Below, piece by piece: positions 25,698 through 38,554 of a stretch of 64,000 nt of DNA (its first letter is position 1; each line of letters begins with the position of its first letter). The position numbers were made by a program, and so were the translations under genes. This DNA is from Hydractinia symbiolongicarpus. Lineage: Eukaryota; Cnidaria; Hydrozoa; Anthoathecata; Hydractiniidae. The notes below the pieces were generated by a model, which was given only the letters and a program-made list of their open reading frames with translations, did not search any database and was not told the origin of the DNA. The stretch is taken from contig NC_079881.1 of NCBI RefSeq assembly GCF_029227915.1, positions 17,583,501-17,647,500 on the forward strand, in the 5' to 3' direction.

Positions 25698-27752
25698 GAA
25701 CAATATTGCCTCGCAGTGACATGTTAGTGAACCTAAAAATCAACTATAAAGGCGATTGTTCCAACGCCGAATCGAAATTAAGTGCTCTACCCGATGCGTG
25801 ATGCTGGGTCTCCTGGCTCATTGGATATTTTCAAGATTTCCTAATGTTTCTAAAGTTTAATTTATATATGCTTTCCTTAGCAAAAGTTGCGAATCCATTA
25901 GGTCGACGGATTCACATTAATTGCTATGACCTTTCTTGTAAAGCGATTGATCCGTGGTGATATCATAGCTAGTCATGTCACTGATAATAATTCGTACCTC
26001 CTTCTTCGTAACACACAATTGGCGTTATGACATTAGAAACCAAAAGTGAATGTTAGTTCAACTTTCTGCACATCGCGGGTGTGGAAGCAATGAAATAATA
26101 ATTATATGTGGTAGTGGAAAGAGTCAATATATCAGGATGCAATGGAAGTAACCATTTTTAGGAAAATGTTTTTACAAATACCTTTTACGAGCGTTTAATC
26201 ACCACATCAATAACGTGTTGTATTAAAGCTTACAAAGCATTAAGCAAACTTTAAAATATAAAACGACTAAACATCAGATCCATCACCGCTCACTGGTTGG
26301 AGCAATCTGTAGGTAAACATCTACCAAATAAGAACTACACCGTTAGACGGGTGCGTGTGACAAAATAAGGGTGGTGTTGTAGATGGAAATTGTAGCTTTT
26401 GTGACCCCCTAAAGACGGCTTTAAGAAACTCGAAAAAAGGTCGGAGGGAAAAAATTTTATACAGACTTTTTTGGTTAAATTTAAACATTAGGCAAAATTA
26501 TTAATTAGTAATCAGTCGTCGATAAACTTTATTTGAATTAAACTCCTCACTTTTGTCACGCAGAGAATAAAATAGGGCAATACGTGCGCACGTAGATATA
26601 CTATCTCTTGCATAATGTGTCGTATTACGAAAAGTGCGGCCCTTTGGTTTTTGCTAATATCGACCAATGTGACTGCAAGAAACAACTTTTCATAATGAGT
26701 AATTTTGGAAAAGAGGGAAAAGAAAAAAGATACTAACAAGTTCAAATTTTTCAAAGGAATAAAACGGAAAATTTTGCAGTCATAACAAAAACGTCTTTTC
26801 AGTTGGCATCTTATTAAGACGTAATCTTTTTTTGCTTCCATGATAATAAATATAAGAAAGAAAATAACAAAAAATATAAAAAAGATGTAAACAAATATAA
26901 AAGCAAGACACCGGTTAATCTTTGAAGAAGAATACTAAAGCGAAGCGAAGTTGTTAGCCTTTTTTAAACTTACGTTCTTCACATTTAAGATTATGCAACA
27001 CAATAAGGGGTCTGGTGGAATTATACTTTTCCTTACATCAATATTGTCTCTCGTCAGCCATGGCTTTTCGCGTTGGCATCATTTGCGGTCGTTAAATTCA
27101 ACTTTGTCATGGGCAAAGAGAGAATTCTAATGCAATATTTGACGGAAATATTAATATTTTTGCAGGCGTTTCATTATATTTCGGACACAATTAAACACGC
27201 ATGGTAAATTTTAATAAACAAAAGTCTTTCCCGCCATTTCCAAATCCTTTAGTCTTTTTATATATTTATATAACAGTTCTAAATTTCTTACGTAACACAC
27301 AGCAGCTCTTAAATCCTGGAGACCAGCGAGAAAAAGTTTTCCGAGAACCTTCTTATATTAAAGCTGTATTCTATGTATTTAAAATGACTGCGCAAAGCTT
27401 TACTTCGGGTTTCCCGCGCATAAAATATTTAACCGACAAATGTACGCGTTGATTTTTGCACGGGTTAATAACTTATATTCCCGACTTTCTGTCTGTGAGT
27501 CAAAGAAGATAACTGCATGACGATTAGCAAAACAACTGTTGCGTTTTTTCATGGATACAGTCAAACAAAACATATCTGTGGGAACAGTTGCTAACTGCTT
27601 CCAACGAAATACTATTAAAGTTAATACAGCCTCGTCATTCCTTTCGTCTTGAAACCTCCTATAATATAAGCGCGATAATTCTCACGTAAATTAGAAACTT
27701 GTTAGTGGCAATATTTTCTAATTAAAGGTTACATTATTGTGTAATTTATAAG

Positions 27753-27815
27753 TGATTAATTGAGACAGGCATCATAAAAATGTCAAACGTGATGATCTCC
27801 GTCTTGTATAAAAAG
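27753..27815 (+). promoter_or_regulatory. Orphan copy 1 of the gene-A promoter
   Basis: TGATTAATT (27753-27761) and TATAAAAAG (27807-27815) are in the same arrangement as upstream of the intact gene at 38555. The copied leader ends in an ATG at 27894 that runs into foreign sequence and stops after six codons (27894-27914). The only sequence left to transcribe is the HINE-like insertion at 27923. Confidence 0.75.
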
Positions 27816-27922
27816 AGGAAGTTACGGTCGTGAATTTATTATTTCTACAGTTAAAAATACAAAGAGTTAAAGACAAGACACAAAGATTTCAAGATGACAA
27901 GTACAAACTTGTGAACGTTATT

Positions 27923-29228
27923 GAATTTCCGCGCCCGAAGGCGTAGGAAATTCTTTAAAACCGTCGTTTTTTCTTTTGGAGCATTTTTTGAGAAAAAATC
28001 GACCCTGGGATTTCACGTTCCTCTGATTTTTTGTTACCTAAATGTCATTTTACGCCAAAATTGGTTCAAAAGTTAAAACTACTTTATTTTTCACAATATT
28101 TGGCAAAGTTAACAAAAAAAGTATACTGAACATGATGGTGACATCAAAATTTCTATTTTTGGCCACCTTAAATGTCATTTTAGGCCAAAATTGGTCCAAA
28201 AATTAAAACTACTTTATTTTCCACAAAATTTGGCACAGTTAACAAAAAAAGTATGCTGAACATGATGGTGACATCAAAATTTCTATTTTTGGCCACCTTA
28301 AATGTCATTTTAGTCCAAAATTAGTCCAAAAATTAAAACTACTTTATTTTCCACAAAATTTGGCACAGTTAACAAAAAAAGTATGCTGAACATGATGGTG
28401 ACATCAAAATTTCGATTTTTGGCTACCTAAATCTCATTTTAGGCAAAAATTGGTCCAAAAATTAAAACTACTTTATTTTCCACAAAATTTTGCACAGATC
28501 ACAAAAAAAATATGCTGAACATGATGGTGACATCAAAATTTCTATTTTTTGCCACCTGAAATGTCATTTTAGGCCAAAATTGGTCCAAAAATTTAAACTA
28601 CTTTATTTTCGACAAAATTTGGCACAGTTAATAATAAAAGTATGCTGAACATGATGGTGGCATCAAAATTTTGATTTTTTGCCACCTGAAATGTCATTTT
28701 AGGCCAAAATTGGTCCAAAAATTTAAACTACTTTATTTTCGACAAAATTTGGCACAGTTAATAAAAAAAGTATGCTGAACATGATGGTTGCATCAAAATT
28801 TTGATTTTTTGCCACCTGAAATGTCATTTTAGGTCAAAATTGGTCCAAAAATTTAAACTACTTTATTTTTGACAAAATTTGGCACAGTTAATAAAAAAAG
28901 TATGCTGAACATGATGGTGGCATCAAAATTTTGTTTTTTTTGTCAACTAAATGCCGTTTAAGACCATAAACGTTTCAATCGGAAGACTTTCAACATGAAT
29001 GATAGGCTATAATTTTTGTTCGCAATTTCTTTTAAAGTGTGAGTTTATTATGACACGTTTCGTTTTGTTTGCGTTTGTTGTAAGATGTAATGTCACTTGT
29101 GTGTTTTATCTTCAGAGCTTCAAGCACCAAACCTCTTCGAATGTTTGGCACGATAACAACGAATTAGCAGGTTGTCATCAAATATTTTGGTAGCGAGCGG
29201 AAATTCTTAGAGCCCCCAGGGCTTCTTG
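27923..29228 (+). mobile_element. Helentron/HINE-like non-autonomous element, copy 1
   Basis: Comparison with the empty site in unit 1 (around 24090) defines a 1306-bp insertion at a T-T dinucleotide. The 5' end GAATTTCCGC recurs inverted as GCGGAAATTC at about 29198, upstream of the 3' end. It is followed by a short hairpin (GCCC CCA GGGC) and the terminus CTTCTTG. An asymmetric inverted repeat, a 3' hairpin, T-T insertion and internal tandem repeats are the described hallmarks of Helentron-associated elements. No replicase/helicase is encoded. An unrelated MITE class is the alternative. Confidence 0.6.
28037..28945 (+). repeat. Seven 130-bp tandem repeats inside HINE copy 1
   Basis: The landmark CATGATGGTG/TTG recurs at 28131, 28261, 28391, 28520, 28650, 28780 and 28910, a period of 129-130 bp. 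The copies differ by a few substitutions; the last three are most alike. Confidence 0.95.
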
Positions 29229-30665
29229 TTTTCAAAATTCAAAATACCTGAAATAGTAAAAGTAATTAAATAATTAGACGGACAAATTTGCGTATTTCAG
29301 GGAAAATATTTTCTCGGCGAAAAATTTATTGCAATGCTTTATTACCTTGATCCTCCATTACCTGGAAGGTGCAGTAAAATTCACAACAAACGTATTTCCA
29401 AACATCTCTCTATAGTCTCTCTATCCCCTCTCTGTGATATGTGCCACAAGTAGCAGGCATATGATACTTCCGAAGCCTGATGATAAGTGACCAACAACCT
29501 CGGTCAGCGTATCGACTCGCAAGCTTGGTCTATACTTTTTTACCTCTAGTAATTTATCTCGGTATAGATAGACAAAACAGTTTGTGTTGTATAATTACCG
29601 TCATATTTTTGTTATAAAAAACTCACGACAAAAGTATCCGTGATTAGCTGCTAAAGTTTCACCACATGTAATTCGACTGTTGTCTATTTCTTAAAAAGTT
29701 TTTATTATTCCCGCCAACAACAATCTTTTCAATCAAAAGAATTAATAAATTATCGAAAACTTTTTCTGCAAGACTCATATCATCACAGTGGACATTTGTA
29801 TACTGTCTGTCCTCGGAGGCTTTCTCCAACGTCTATCTCGATTGAGAATTTCACAATAGTGAAACGTTGAGACTTCTAGAGGTTTCAGGTCCATTGGAAT
29901 AAGGAAACTGTGTTAATTGATGAAAGTTGTTAGTTTTCATACCCACAGATATGTTGTTCTATAACTTATTTTGACGCTTCTTTAAAAATATGTAGCAGGA
30001 GAAAAAAGTGAAGAAATTTTAGTAAGTTAGAAATTTTATCAGGTTTCCTCTTCTATAGCAGAAGAGGAAAACTGATGGAATTTCCGCTAACTTTGTATGG
30101 ATGTGGAAAAGTGACGAAATATTCACTAAGTGATGGGAAATTACTCCTGTATGTTTTTTTCTCTTTTTAATTCATTCCCGGACAAACAACATTGTCCGAT
30201 CTATCTGCTGACAACTTCTTAGATCTACCAAGTTTTTTTTAGCTAGCTTTTCTTTTTCTGGTATATGTTTTTATCTATTAATCTATGGTAATAACTGAAT
30301 GAAAAAAAATAAAAAAACACATGGAAACTAGAAACGTCTGGCCAGCAAAATTTTCCCAAGTTAAAATTTTATTTACGCTGGTTAGTATGAATGCTTTAAC
30401 ATCTGCGAAAAATATTTAACTAGTCAAAAGAAATTTCCAGTGACTACCTCTTTAAACAAACAATACAAAGCGGGTAGGAAAAGAACAATCTAAATGTTCT
30501 AAACAAGGGATTGTGGGGAATCCTGAGAAATTTAACCACTTAAACCATTTAAAACATTAAATAGAATTGAAATAGAATAATGCGAGAAGTCTTTAGAAGA
30601 GAGTCAAGACCCTATTAGATAATCCAGTACCATTTTGTAACTGGTTAGGCCATCCTGTGTAAATA

Positions 30666-31029
<364 letters not shown>

Positions 31030-33084
31030 GAACAATATTGCCTCGCAGTGACATGTTAGTGAACCTAAAAATCAACTATAAAGGCGATTGTTCCAACGCC
31101 GAATCGAAATTAAGTGCTCTACCCGATGCGTGATGCTGGGTCTCCTGGCTCATTGGATATTTTCAAGATTTCCTAATGTTTCTAAAGTTTAATTTATATA
31201 TGCTTTCCTTAGCAAAAGTTGCGAATCCATTAGGTCGACGGATTCACATTAATTGCTATGACCTTTCTTGTAAAGCGATTGATCCGTGGTGATATCATAG
31301 CTAGTCATGTCACTGATAATAATTCGTACCTCCTTCTTCGTAACACACAATTGGCGTTATGACATTAGAAACCAAAAGTGAATGTTAGTTCAACTTTCTG
31401 CACATCGCGGGTGTGGAAGCAATGAAATAATAATTATATGTGGTAGTGGAAAGAGTCAATATATCAGGATGCAATGGAAGTAACCATTTTTAGGAAAATG
31501 TTTTTACAAATACCTTTTACGAGCGTTTAATCACCACATCAATAACGTGTTGTATTAAAGCTTACAAAGCATTAAGCAAACTTTAAAATATAAAACGACT
31601 AAGCATCAGATCCATCACCGCTCACTGGTTAGAGCAATCTGTAGGTAAACATCTACCAAATAAGAACTACACCGTTAGACGGGTGCGTGTGACAAAATAA
31701 GGGTGGTGTTGTAGATGGAAATTGTAGTTTTTGTGACCCCCTAAAGACGGCTTTAAGAAACTCGAAAAAGGTCGGAGGAAAAACATTTTATACAGACTTT
31801 GTTTTGTTAAATTTACACATTAGGCAAAATTATTAATTAGTAATCAGTCGTCGATAAACTTTATTTGAATTAAACTCCTCACTTTTGTCACGCAGAGAAT
31901 AAAATAGGGCAATACGTGCGCACGTAGATATACTATCTCTTGCATAATGTGTCGTATTACGAAAAGTGCGGCCCTTTGGTTTTTGCTAATATCGACCAAT
32001 GTGACTGCAAGAAACAACTTTTCATAATGAGTAATTTTGGAAAAGAGGGAAAAGAAAAAAGATACTAACAAGTTCAAATTTTTCAAAGGAATAAAACGGA
32101 AAATTTTGCAGTCATAACAAAAACGTCTTTTCAGTTGGCATCTTATTAAGACGTAATCTTTTTTTGCTTCCATGATAATAAATATAAGAAAGAAAATAAC
32201 AAAAAATATAAAAAAGATGTAAACAAATATAAAAGCAAGACACCGGTTAATCTTTGAAGAAGAATACTAAAGCGAAGCGAAGTTGTTAGCCTTTTTTAAA
32301 CTTACGTTCTTCACATTTAAGATTATGCAACACAATAAGGGGTCTGGTGGAATTATACTTTTCCTTACATCAATATTGTCTCTCGTCAGCCATGGCTTTT
32401 CGCGTTGGCATCATTTGCGGTCGTTAAATTCAACTTTGTCATGGGCAAAGAGAGAATTCTAATGCAATATTTGACGGAAATGTTAATATTTTTGCAGGCG
32501 TTTCATTATATTTCGGACACAATTAAACACGCATGGTAAATTTTAATAAACAAAAGTCTTTCCCGCCATTTCCAAATCCTTTAGTCTTTTTATATATTTA
32601 TATAACAGTTCTAAATTTCTTACGTAACACACAGCAGCTCTTAAATCCTGGAGACCAGCGAGAAAAAGTTTTCCGAGAACCTTCTTATATTAAAGCTGTA
32701 TTCTATGTATTTAAAATGACTGCGCAAAGCTTTACTTCGGGTTTCCCGCGCATAAAATATTTAACCGACGAATGTACGCGTTGATTTTTGCACGGGTTAA
32801 TAACTTATATTCCCGACTTTCTGTCTGTGAGTCAAAGAAGATAACTGCATGACGATTAGCAAAATAACTGTTGCGTTTTTTCATGGATACAGTCAAACAA
32901 AACATATCTGTGGGAACAGTTGCTAACTGCTTCCAACGAAATACTATTAAAGTTAATGCAGCCTCGTCATTCCTTTCGTCTTGAAACCTCCTATAATATA
33001 AGCGCGATAATTCTCACGTAAATTAGAAACTTGTTAGTGGCAATATTTTCTAATTAAAGGTTACATTATTGTGTAATTTATAAG

Positions 33085-33147
33085 TGATTAATTGAGACAG
33101 GCATCATAAAAATGTCAAACGTGATGATCTCCGTCTTGTATAAAAAG
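33085..33147 (+). promoter_or_regulatory. Orphan copy 2 of the gene-A promoter
   Basis: Same TGATTAATT (33085-33093) and TATAAAAAG (33139-33147) module as at 27753 and 38416. The copied start codon at 33226 is followed by unit-3 sequence and a stop after six codons. A HINE-like element starts at 33255. Confidence 0.75.
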
Positions 33148-33254
33148 AGGAAGTTACGGTCGTGAATTTATTATTTCTACAGTTAAAAATACAAAGAGTT
33201 AAAGACAAGACACAAAGATTTCAAGATGACAAGTACAAACTTGTGAACGTTATT

Positions 33255-34560
33255 GAATTTCCGCGCCCGAAGGCGTAGGAAATTCTTTAAAACCGTCGTT
33301 TTTTCTTTTGGAGCATTTTTTGAGAAAAAATCGACCCTGGGATTTCACGTTCCTCTGATTTTTTGTTACCTAAATGTCATTTTACGCCAAAATTGGTTCA
33401 AAAGTTAAAACTACTTTATTTTTCACAATATTTGGCAAAGTTAACAAAAAAAGTATACTGAACATGATGGTGACATCAAAATTTCTATTTTTGGCCACCT
33501 TAAATGTCATTTTAGGCCAAAATTGGTCCAAAAATTAAAACTACTTTATTTTCCACAAAATTTGGCACAGTTAACAAAAAAAGTATGCTGAACATGATGG
33601 TGACATCAAAATTTCTATTTTTGGCCACCTTAAATGTCATTTTAGTCCAAAATTAGTCCAAAAATTAAAACTACTTTATTTTCCACAAAATTTGGCACAG
33701 TTAACAAAAAAAGTATGCTGAACATGATGGTGACATCAAAATTTCGATTTTTGGCTACCTAAATCTCATTTTAGGCAAAAATTGGTCCAAAAATTAAAAC
33801 TACTTTATTTTCCACAAAATTTTGCACAGATCACAAAAAAAATATGCTGAACATGATGGTGACATCAAAATTTCTATTTTTTGCCACCTGAAATGTCATT
33901 TTAGGCCAAAATTGGTCCAAAAATTTAAACTACTTTATTTTCGACAAAATTTGGCACAGTTAATAATAAAAGTATGCTGAACATGATGGTGGCATCAAAA
34001 TTTTGATTTTTTGCCACCTGAAATGTCATTTTAGGCCAAAATTGGTCCAAAAATTTAAACTACTTTATTTTCGACAAAATTTGGCACAGTTAATAAAAAA
34101 AGTATGCTGAACATGATGGTTGCATCAAAATTTTGATTTTTTGCCACCTGAAATGTCATTTTAGGTCAAAATTGGTCCAAAAATTTAAACTACTTTATTT
34201 TTGACAAAATTTGGCACAGTTAATAAAAAAAGTATGCTGAACATGATGGTGGCATCAAAATTTTGTTTTTTTTGTCAACTAAATGCCGTTTAAGACCATA
34301 AACGTTTCAATCGGAAGACTTTCAACATGAATGATAGGCTATAATTTTTGTTCGCAATTTCTTTTAAAGTGTGAGTTTATTATGACACGTTTCGTTTTGT
34401 TTGCGTTTGTTGTAAGATGTAATGTCACTTGTGTGTTTTATCTTCAGAGCTTCAAGCACCAAACCTCTTCGAATGTTTGGCACGATAACAACGAATTAGC
34501 AGGTTGTCATCAAATATTTTGGTAGCGAGCGGAAATTCTTAGAGCCCCCAGGGCTTCTTG
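33255..34560 (+). mobile_element. Helentron/HINE-like non-autonomous element, copy 2
   Basis: Essentially identical to 27923-29228 and exactly 5332 bp away, so it arose by duplication of the host segment and not by a second insertion. Same termini and seven 130-bp repeats (about 33369-34277). Confidence 0.6.
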
Positions 34561-35997
34561 TTTTCAAAATTCAAAATACCTGAAATAGTAAAAGTAATTA
34601 AATAATTAGACGGACAAATTTGCGTATTTCAGGGAAAATATTTTCTCGGCGAAAAATTTATTGCAATGCTTTATTACCTTGATCCTCCATTACCTGGAAG
34701 GTGCAGTAAAATTCACAACAAACGTATTTCCAAACATCTCTCTATAGTCTCTCTATCCCCTCTCTGTGATATGTGCCACAAGTAGCAGGCATATGATACT
34801 TCCGAAGCCTGATGATAAGTGACCAACAACCTCGGTCAGCGTATCGACTCGCAAGCTTGGTCTATACTTTTTTACCTCTAGTAATTTATCTCGGTATAGA
34901 TAGACAAAACAGTTTGTGTTGTATAATTACCGTCATATTTTTGTTATAAAAAACTCACGACAAAAGTATCCGTGATTAGCTGCTAAAGTTTCACCACATG
35001 TAATTCGACTGTTGTCTATTTCTTAAAAAGTTTTTATTATTCCCGCCAACAACAATCTTTTCAATCAAAAGAATTAATAAATTATCGAAAACTTTTTCTG
35101 CAAGACTCATATCATCACAGTGGACATTTGTATACTGTCTGTCCTCGGAGGCTTTCTCCAACGTCTATCTCGATTGAGAATTTCACAATAGTGAAACGTT
35201 GAGACTTCTAGAGGTTTCAGGTCCATTGGAATAAGGAAACTGTGTTAATTGATGAAAGTTGTTAGTTTTCATACCCACAGATATGTTGTTCTATAACTTA
35301 TTTTGACGCTTCTTTAAAAATATGTAGCAGGAGAAAAAAGTGAAGAAATTTTAGTAAGTTAGAAATTTTATCAGGTTTCCTCTTCTATAGCAGAAGAGGA
35401 AAACTGATGGAATTTCCGCTAACTTTGTATGGATGTGGAAAAGTGACGAAATATTCACTAAGTGATGGGAAATTACTCCTGTATGTTTTTTTCTCTTTTT
35501 AATTCATTCCCGGACAAACAACATTGTCCGATCTATCTGCTGACAACTTCTTAGATCTACCAAGTTTTTTTTAGCTAGCTTTTCTTTTTCTGGTATATGT
35601 TTTTATCTATTAATCTATGGTAATAACTGAATGAAAAAAAATAAAAAAACACATGGAAACTAGAAACGTCTGGCCAGCAAAATTTTCCCAAGTTAAAATT
35701 TTATTTACGCTGGTTAGTATGAATGCTTTAACATCTGCGAAAAATATTTAACTAGTCAAAAGAAATTTCCAGTGACTACCTCTTTAAACAAACAATACAA
35801 AGCGGGTAGGAAAAGAACAATCTAAATGTTCTAAACAAGGGATTGTGGGGAATCCTGAGAAATTTAACCACTTAAACCATTTAAAACATTAAATAGAATT
35901 GAAATAGAATAATGCGAGAAGTCTTTAGAAGAGAGTCAAGACCCTATTAGATAATCCAGTACCATTTTGTAACTGGTTAGGCCATCCTGTGTAAATA

Positions 35998-36353
<356 letters not shown>

Positions 36354-38415
36354 GAACAATATTGCCTCGCAGTGACATGTTAGTGAACCTAAAAATCAAC
36401 TATAAAGGCGATTGTTCCAACGCCGAATCGAAATTAAGTGCTCTACCCGATGCGTGATGCTGGGTCTCCTGGCTCATTGGATATTTTCAAGATTTCCTAA
36501 TGTTTCTAAAGTTTAATTTATATATGCTTTCCTTAGCAAAAGTTGCGAATCCATTAGGTCGACGGATTCACATTAATTGCTATGACCTTTCTTGTAAAGC
36601 GATTGATCCGTGGTGATATCATAGCTAGTCATGTCACTGATAATAATTCGTACCTCCTTCTTCGTAACACACAATTGGCGTTATGACATTAGAAACCAAA
36701 AGTGAATGTTAGTTCAACTTTCTGCACATCGCGGGTGTGGAAGCAATGAAATAATAATTATATGTGGTAGTGGAAAGAGTCAATATATCAGGATGCAATG
36801 GAAGTAACCATTTTTAGGAAAATGTTTTTACAAATACCTTTTACGAGCGTTTAATCACCACATCAATAACGTGTTGTATTAAAGCTTACAAAGCATTAAG
36901 CAAACTTTAAAATATAAAACGACTAAGCATCAGATCCATCACCGCTCACTGGTTAGAGCAATCTGTAGGTAAACATCTACCAAATAAGAACTACACCGTT
37001 AGACGGGTGCGTGTGACAAAATAAGGGTGGTGTTGTAGATGGAAATTGTAGTTTTTGTGACCCCCTAAAGACGGCTTTAAGAAACTCGAAAAAGGTCGGA
37101 GGGAAAACATTTTATACAGACTTTGTTTTGTTAAATTTACACATTAGGCAAAATTATTAATTAGTAATCAGTCGTCGATAAACTTTATTTGAATTAAACT
37201 CCTCACTTTTGTCACGCAGAGAATAAAATAGGGCAATACGTGCGCACGTAGATATACTATCTCTTGCATAATGTGTCGTATTACGAAAAGTGCGGCCCTT
37301 TGGTTTTTGCTAATATCGACCAATGTGACTGCAAGAAACTACTTTTCATAATGAGTAATTTTGGAAAAGAGGGAAAAGAAAAAAGATACTAACAAGTTCA
37401 AATTTTTCAAAGGAATAAAACGGAAAATTTTGCAGTCATAACAAAAACGTCTTTTCAGTTGGCATCTTATTAAGACGTAAAAAAAAGTTTTTCTATTTTT
37501 GCTTTTATGATAATAAATATAAGAAAGAAAATAATAAAAAATATAAAAAAGATGTAAACAAATATAAAAGCAAGACACTGGTTAATCTTTGAAGAAGAAT
37601 ACTAAAGCGAAGCGAAGTTGTTAGCCTTTTTAAACTTACGTTCTTCACATTTGAGATTATGCAACACAATAAGGGGTCTGGTGGAATTATACTTTTCCTT
37701 ACATCAATATTGTCTCTCGTCAGCCATGGTTTTTCGCGTTGGCATCATTTGCGGTCGTTAAATTCAACTTTGTCATGGGCAAAGAGAGAATTCTAATGCA
37801 ATATTTGACGGAAATGTTAATATTTTTGCAGGCGTTTCATTATATTTCGGACACAATTAAACATGCATGGTAAATTTTAATAAACAAAAGTCTTTCCCGC
37901 CATTTCCAAATCCTTTAGTTCAAACTTTTAATATATTTATATAACAGTTCTAAATTTCTTACGTAACACTTAAATCCTCGAGACCAGCGAGAAAAAGTTT
38001 TCCGAGAACCTTCTTATATTAAAGCTGTATTCTGTGCATTTATTCCCCGCGGAGTAATTATTTAACTGACGAATGTACGTGTTGATTTTTGCACGGGTTA
38101 TTAACTCATATTCCCCGACTTTCTGTCTGTGAGTCAAAAAAGATAACTGCATCAGCGTAAATATGAAACATGTTTATATTTAAACCAAGACTTATAAACT
38201 GTTGTGTTTTTTCATGGATACAGTCAAACAAAACATATCTGTGGGAACAGTTGCTAACTGCTTCCAACGAAATACTATTAAAGTTAATACAGCCTCGTCA
38301 TTCCTTTCGTCTTGAAACCTCCTATAATATAAGCGCGATAATTCTCACGTAAATTAGAAACTTGTTAGTGGCAATATTTTCTAATTAAAGGTTACATTAT
38401 TGTGTAATTTATAAG

Positions 38416-38478
38416 TGATTAATTGAGACAGGCATCATAAAAATGTCAAACGTGATGATCTCCGTCTTGTATAAAAAG
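38416..38478 (+). promoter_or_regulatory. Promoter module of gene A
   Basis: TGATTAATT (38416-38424) lies about 45 bp upstream of TATAAAAAG (38470-38478), which is 85 bp before the ATG. Between them CATAAAAATGTC and AAACGTGATGA are shared with the paralogues. TGATTAAT fits a PBC-Hox or other homeodomain composite site. Confidence 0.65.
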
Positions 38479-38554
38479 AGGGATACAGTCGTAAATTTAT
38501 TATTTCTACAGTTAAAAATACAAAGAGTTAAAGACAAGACACAAAGATTTCAAG

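Noticed and set aside
28037-28945. CRISPR-like regular repeats
   Set aside because: The repeats are contiguous 130-bp units without unique spacers, in a eukaryotic non-autonomous element.
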